In this document: positions 60,911 to 64,000 of the stretch, one piece after another
Position numbering within the stretch: position 1 is the stretch's first letter
How the letters are laid out: the number at the start of each line of letters is the position of its first letter
Source of the DNA: Leifsonia tongyongensis
Lineage (GTDB): Bacteria > Actinomycetota > Actinomycetes > Actinomycetales > Microbacteriaceae
Reading direction: 5' to 3'
Length of the DNA stretch: 64,000 nt
Assembly (NCBI RefSeq): GCF_010686705.1
Contig: NZ_JAAGWY010000005.1
Location: 1 to 64,000 of the forward strand
The notes under the pieces: generated by a model
Seen by the model: the letters and a program-made list of their open reading frames with translations, nothing else
What the model was told of the DNA's origin: nothing
The model's database searches: none
Made by a program: the position numbers and the translations under genes

Positions 60911-61791
60911 CTGGCAGAGTCACCGTCGTCGGAAGCGCGAACGTCGACCTTGTCTACCGGGTGGCACGCATTCCAGCGCCCGGCGAGACGGTCACAGCCG
61001 ATTCGGTGGACGTGTACGCCGGCGGGAAAGGCTTGAACCAGGCGGTCGCTGCCCGACGGGCGGGTGCCGTCACCGAGTTGGTCGCCGCGGTCGGCGGCGA
61101 CGACCATGCGCAACTGCTGGTCGATGCGGTGAACCGAGAAGGCATGAATCCAGCACGACTTCGACGCGTAGACGGGCCGTCGGGGTCGGCGGTCGTAACG
61201 ATCGACGCTGCAGGTGAAAACAATATCGTCATCCTTCGGGGCGCAAACGCGGCGCTCCGGCGTCTTACCGAGGACGAGAGGGAGCTCGTACGCTCCTCCG
61301 ATGTCCTCGTTTGCCAGCTGGAAGTCCCGGACAGCGCGGTCGACGACGCAGTCAGGACCGCACTGTCCGCAGGAGTGAAAGTCGTCCTGAACCCGACCCC
61401 GGTCCGGCCTGTGTCCGCCGCGATCATCGCCGCAGTCGACGTGCTGATCGTCAACGAACACGAAGCAGAGCAGTTGCGTGTGACGGATATGCCCGTCCCG
61501 TGTGTGGTGACCACTCTGGGTTCGCGTGGCGCGACCCTGGCAGTCAGCGGGAAGCCTCTCGTGAGGATCCCAGCCAGAAAGACCTTCGCAATCGACAGCA
61601 CCGGCGCCGGCGACACCTTTGTCGGATACTTCGCCGCAGGAATCGCCGCCGGAGCTGACTACGAGACCGCCGCCCATCGCGCGAGTATCGCGGGCTCCTT
61701 GTCCGTCGAGGAACAGGGTGCGGTTTCATCCATCCCGACGACGCAAACGGTCAATGACACGTTGCATATCGAGAGAGTAGGGAACTCATGA
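60907..61791 (+). CDS. PfkB-family sugar kinase, ribokinase-like
   Basis: A 294-residue kinase. Substrate-side signatures are NVDLVYRVARIPAPGETV and YAGGKGLNQAVAARRAGA. The catalytic base and anion hole are DSTGAGDTFVGY. The length and the GGKGLNQA motif fit ribokinase. With RbsD/FucU and ADP-ribosylglycohydrolases nearby, ribose or a ribosyl sugar is the probable substrate. The start is GTG; the end overlaps the truncated glycohydrolase by ATGA. Confidence 0.9.
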   Translation: MTGRVTVVGSANVDLVYRVARIPAPGETVTADSVDVYAGGKGLNQAVAARRAGAVTELVAAVGGDDHAQLLVDAVNREGMNPARLRRVDGPSGSAVVTIDAAGENNIVILRGANAALRRLTEDERELVRSSDVLVCQLEVPDSAVDDAVRTALSAGVKVVLNPTPVRPVSAAIIAAVDVLIVNEHEAEQLRVTDMPVPCVVTTLGSRGATLAVSGKPLVRIPARKTFAIDSTGAGDTFVGYFAAGIAAGADYETAAHRASIAGSLSVEEQGAVSSIPTTQTVNDTLHIERVGNS

Positions 61792-62048
61792 ACGAGGAAA
61801 CCCGCAGGAGAATCCAGGCGGACGTGCTCGGTCAGGTGATTGGGAATGAGCTCGGCGCTCCGACCGAGAGCATGAGCCGCGCGGACCTCCGAACGACGTT
61901 CGGCCGTGTCAGTGGGTTCCTGTCGAGCGATCCAGCCGGAACTGACGACACCGAATACGCCGCAGGCTACGGGGTCCCGGCCACGTCAGGAGTGCACTTA
62001 CGTGCCCTCGCTGAACAACTCGTCAACGCAGTCAACGTACCTTCCTAA
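61788..62048 (+). pseudogene. Truncated ADP-ribosylglycohydrolase (N-terminal remnant)
   Basis: An 86-residue product starts like copy 1 (VIGNELGAPTESM against ARVGDAMGTPTEG) and keeps the first metal motif region in altered form (PAGTDDTEYAAGYG), then loses similarity and stops. The second metal site and most of the fold are missing. It is coupled to the kinase gene, so a full gene once stood here and was deleted internally, probably during duplication of this locus. Confidence 0.72.
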
Positions 62049-62080
62049 TCAACTGCAAGACGGAGAGGGGGAGCGTTCGG

Positions 62081-62806
62081 ATGGCAATGTCAATCTCACA
62101 CTCAGACTCACTCGTCCTGCTCAGCGCGCTGCCGCTTCGCGACGCCCTTACCCGTGACATACTCCCTGCCTTCAGCGCTGCGAGTGGTATCGGAATTCGC
62201 GCGAGGTTTGAGCCGTCGTCGGTGATCGAACAACTCATTCGCGCTGGCGAAGTGCCGGATCTCTTGATTGACACAACCGGCTCGATTAAGGAGTTCACTC
62301 GTCAGGGTGTACTCCTCCGGAACTCAGCTACAGCGGTAGCGAGTTCTGCTATAGGTATTGCGGTTGTCGAAGGGCGCGTCGTACGCCGATTCGAAACGAT
62401 AGCGTCATTTCTGGCGTTTCTCTTGTCCGCCCGATCGGTCGCCTACTCGCCATCAGAAGCGAGCGGAATCTACTTCGAGACGATGCTCTCCCGGTTCGGC
62501 CTTCGGGACGAAATCTGCTCGAGAGCAACCATCTTCAAGGACGGATTGACAGCGACCGCCCTCAGCGACGGCAGAGCTGATGTAGCTATTCAAGAATTGA
62601 GTGAGTTGGCGAAAGTCGCTGGGGTCCAGGCTATGGACGCATTTCCAGCTGACCTCCAGCGCGGTACTAATTACGCCGTGGCGATCGCAACCAGATCGTC
62701 GCGGACCTTGTCTGCAGCCTCCCTGATCGACGCGCTCGTTTCAGATTCGTCGAGATCAGCATTCGAGAGAACGGGTCTGCGGACCCCCGGGTCTCGGAGG
62801 GGGTAG
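62081..62806 (+). CDS. ModA-like substrate-binding-fold protein without signal peptide, copy 2
   Basis: A 241-residue paralogue of 52734-53441. Shared blocks are LTRDILPAFSAASGIGI, ARSVAYSPSEASGIYFETML and KDGLTATALSDGRADVAIQELSEL (first part shared). Again there is no signal peptide and no dedicated transporter genes. It follows the glycohydrolase remnant, as copy 1 precedes a glycohydrolase locus, so both copies mark the ends of duplicated modules. Function is unknown. Confidence 0.76.
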   Translation: MAMSISHSDSLVLLSALPLRDALTRDILPAFSAASGIGIRARFEPSSVIEQLIRAGEVPDLLIDTTGSIKEFTRQGVLLRNSATAVASSAIGIAVVEGRVVRRFETIASFLAFLLSARSVAYSPSEASGIYFETMLSRFGLRDEICSRATIFKDGLTATALSDGRADVAIQELSELAKVAGVQAMDAFPADLQRGTNYAVAIATRSSRTLSAASLIDALVSDSSRSAFERTGLRTPGSRRG

Positions 62807-62852
62807 CGCGTCCACCATCCTGAACCGTTCAAACTGGCATCGCATCTCAAGG

Positions 62853-62914
62853 ACCACCTTCACGGTCGACGCGGGCTGTCGCTCGGCCTTGACGGTCAGG
62901 TCCGCACGACGAGG
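62853..62914. repeat. Degenerate 62-bp duplication, copy 2
   Basis: It aligns to 46386-46447 (see there). The minus-strand reading gives RRADLTVKAERQPASTV. The gap 62807-63065 shows no other supported feature. Confidence 0.5.
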
Positions 62915-63065
62915 ATTCGGTAGTTCGGCTGCGGGCCACCCCAAAGGTCTGTAGCCGGAAGGAACCCCCCGCCCCCTTCCGGCTGCAGCCACCTTCGCCC
63001 GAGAACACAAAGTCCCACAGTTGCTTGCAACGGATACATTCCCGCACTGGAGAGAGGAAAGTCCG

Positions 63066-63302
63066 ATGTCCAACGTCGAAGATGACGACAGCACACCCGC
63101 CTTCAACGGCCCGTTGAGGGTCTCGCACGTCGAGATCTACCGTTCCCGGAACGGTGAGACCATCAAGGTTCGCTGTCGGTGCGCGCTTCGCCGCGACCAT
63201 GACTACGCAACGTGGGTCTACCGCGGGCGCCCTCGTGAAGCCGGTCCCCACCGAACCCTTTCGAGACTGTTCACGCCAGACGACGAGGGCGGATTGTCAT
63301 GA
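63066..63302 (+). CDS. Small hypothetical protein (78 aa)
   Basis: ATG at 63066 follows GGAGAGAGGAAAG, a strong ribosome site. The product is charged, with a CRC pair (VRCRCALRRDHDY) and a WVYRGRP segment. Its stop overlaps the next open frame by ATGA. No family is recognised; the good ribosome site is the main support. Confidence 0.5.
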   Translation: MSNVEDDDSTPAFNGPLRVSHVEIYRSRNGETIKVRCRCALRRDHDYATWVYRGRPREAGPHRTLSRLFTPDDEGGLS

Positions 63303-63523
63303 CGATTGCACGCATCCTGAGTACCGCTCGTCGTTGGGCATCGCGACACTCAGGCGAGAGAGCCTCACCCGATTCATTGCAAGGATCAGATGTGTCGGAA
63401 CCACTTGTACGACCGGACGTTGCTGCCCAGCGCCTTGTTCACCAATTCACCCGGGGAGCTGACCCTTCTGCGACGGCAATGTTTGCCGCATCGAATCAGG
63501 CCGATTCACGGGCTCCCCTATAG
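63299..63523 (+). CDS. Small hypothetical protein (74 aa)
   Basis: Coupled to the previous small gene by ATGA. The product is Ala/Ser/Arg-rich (ILSTARRWASRHSGE) without motifs or membrane segments. It may be a real small protein or a chance frame; evidence is limited to the overlap. Confidence 0.35.
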   Translation: MTIARILSTARRWASRHSGERASPDSLQGSDVSEPLVRPDVAAQRLVHQFTRGADPSATAMFAASNQADSRAPL

Positions 63524-63629
63524 CTTCCGTCCGAGAATCAATGGCGAGCGTAGCGGGCGAAAAGCTAATTCCAACCTGCTACTTGACACCAGGGCGATCG
63601 CCGCTCATACTGTTCGCGCCAAGAGCCAA

Positions 63630-63651
63630 AATCGATTTATATAAATCGATT
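63630..63651. promoter_or_regulatory. LacI-type operator, copy 2 (perfect palindrome)
   Basis: A 22-bp perfect AT-rich palindrome (AATCGATTTA and its complement) lies 26 bp before the second LacI gene. Compare 55141-55162, which differs in one base. Confidence 0.78.
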
Positions 63652-63676
63652 CGGGACGATTACAGACAGGGAAGTC

Positions 63677-64000
63677 ATGTCATTGGAAGTGGGTCTCAAA
63701 GACGTCGCGCTTCGAGCGGGAGTCAGTCCCTCGACTGCGTCCAACGCACTTTCGGGTGCGCGGTACGTGTCGGCAGAGACTCGCCAGCGTGTCTTCGAAA
63801 TCGCGGAAGCGATGAACTATCGCCCCAATCTCGTCGCGCGTGGTTTGCGCCGGCAAGAGACCAGGACGATCTCCCTCCTCGTCAACGACATTGCGAACCC
63901 CTACTACCCGGCCGTAGCTCGCGCAATCCATGACCGCATCGGCGCACACGGATATGTCTCCTTCATCGGCAACACCGATGGAGACCCCGAGACCGAAGTG
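63677..64000 (+). CDS. LacI-family transcriptional regulator, copy 2 (runs off the right edge)
   Basis: The first 108 residues are visible and nearly match copy 1 (55181): GLKDVALRAGVSPSTASNAL, YRPNLVARGLR, NPYYPAVARAIHDRIG. The HTH recognition helix is the same except for one Ala-to-Ser change. With the matching operator, both repressors probably bind the same sites. A further duplicated locus may continue beyond the window. Confidence 0.92.
   Translation, partial: MSLEVGLKDVALRAGVSPSTASNALSGARYVSAETRQRVFEIAEAMNYRPNLVARGLRRQETRTISLLVNDIANPYYPAVARAIHDRIGAHGYVSFIGNTDGDPETEV

Overview
The window is high-GC DNA from an actinobacterium, most probably a member of the Microbacteriaceae. The support is the GC-rich codon use, the lipoprotein-type sugar-binding proteins with two permeases and no linked ATPase, the SCO6880/DUF6112/DUF4913-type conjugation genes and the many ATGA-coupled operons. 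The genus cannot be fixed from the sequence alone.

Region 1 (1-11.45 kb) looks like host backbone. It opens with the end of an IS481-type insertion sequence, then two small genes and an inositol-monophosphatase-family gene. A maltose/maltodextrin locus follows: an alpha-glucosidase is divergent from malE-malF-malG and a second GH13 amylase, with LacI/MalR-type operators on both sides of the divergent gap. An aldo/keto reductase and two tRNA genes, Thr(GGT) and Met(CAT), close the region.

Region 2 (about 11.45-36.4 kb) is an integrative conjugative element or its remnant, placed directly behind tRNA-Met. It has a tyrosine integrase, a Cro/CI-like repressor and an AlpA-like excisionase coupled to a 35-residue micro-ORF. 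The transfer operon (16.6-26.5 kb) encodes a sigma-like protein, a peptidoglycan hydrolase, lipoprotein and pilin-like membrane proteins, TrbL/VirB6, an SCO6880 protein, a VirB4-like ATPase, a VirD4/TraG coupling protein and SSB. A MobF relaxase-helicase lies at the far end, split by a frameshift. Cargo sits in two places. A 788-residue protein of unknown family, with a HEPN-like motif, lies between the tRNA and the integrase. The most interesting locus is at 27.4-32.8 kb: a bacterial ubiquitin-like conjugation operon (tandem ubiquitin-like protein, E2-like protein, JAB-E1 fusion) diverges from an operon encoding an HTH protein, a Ser/Thr kinase and a TPR-like protein. Both operons start at one short promoter carrying repeated TGCAACATTG-type operators.

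Region 3 (36.4-64 kb) is a catabolic region. It has an orphan sugar-binding protein, a CocE-type hydrolase and a two-subunit CoA-transferase. A LysR-controlled CaiB-MaoC-CitE operon resembles itaconate (C5-dicarboxylate) degradation. A GntR-controlled operon (metallo-hydrolase, uronate-dehydrogenase-like, 2-hydroxyacid dehydrogenase, Hyi/OtnI isomerase, racemase-like, DUF1537/OtnK kinase) resembles acid-sugar degradation. At the right end is a locus of ADP-ribosylglycohydrolases, RbsD/FucU, a ribokinase-like kinase and a sugar ABC transporter under LacI control. This right end is partly duplicated: two ModA-like proteins without signal peptides, two sugar-binding paralogues, a truncated third ADP-ribosylglycohydrolase, and two LacI paralogues behind near-identical palindromes. 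Promoter boxes repeated within the window link separate operons into LysR, GntR and LacI regulons.
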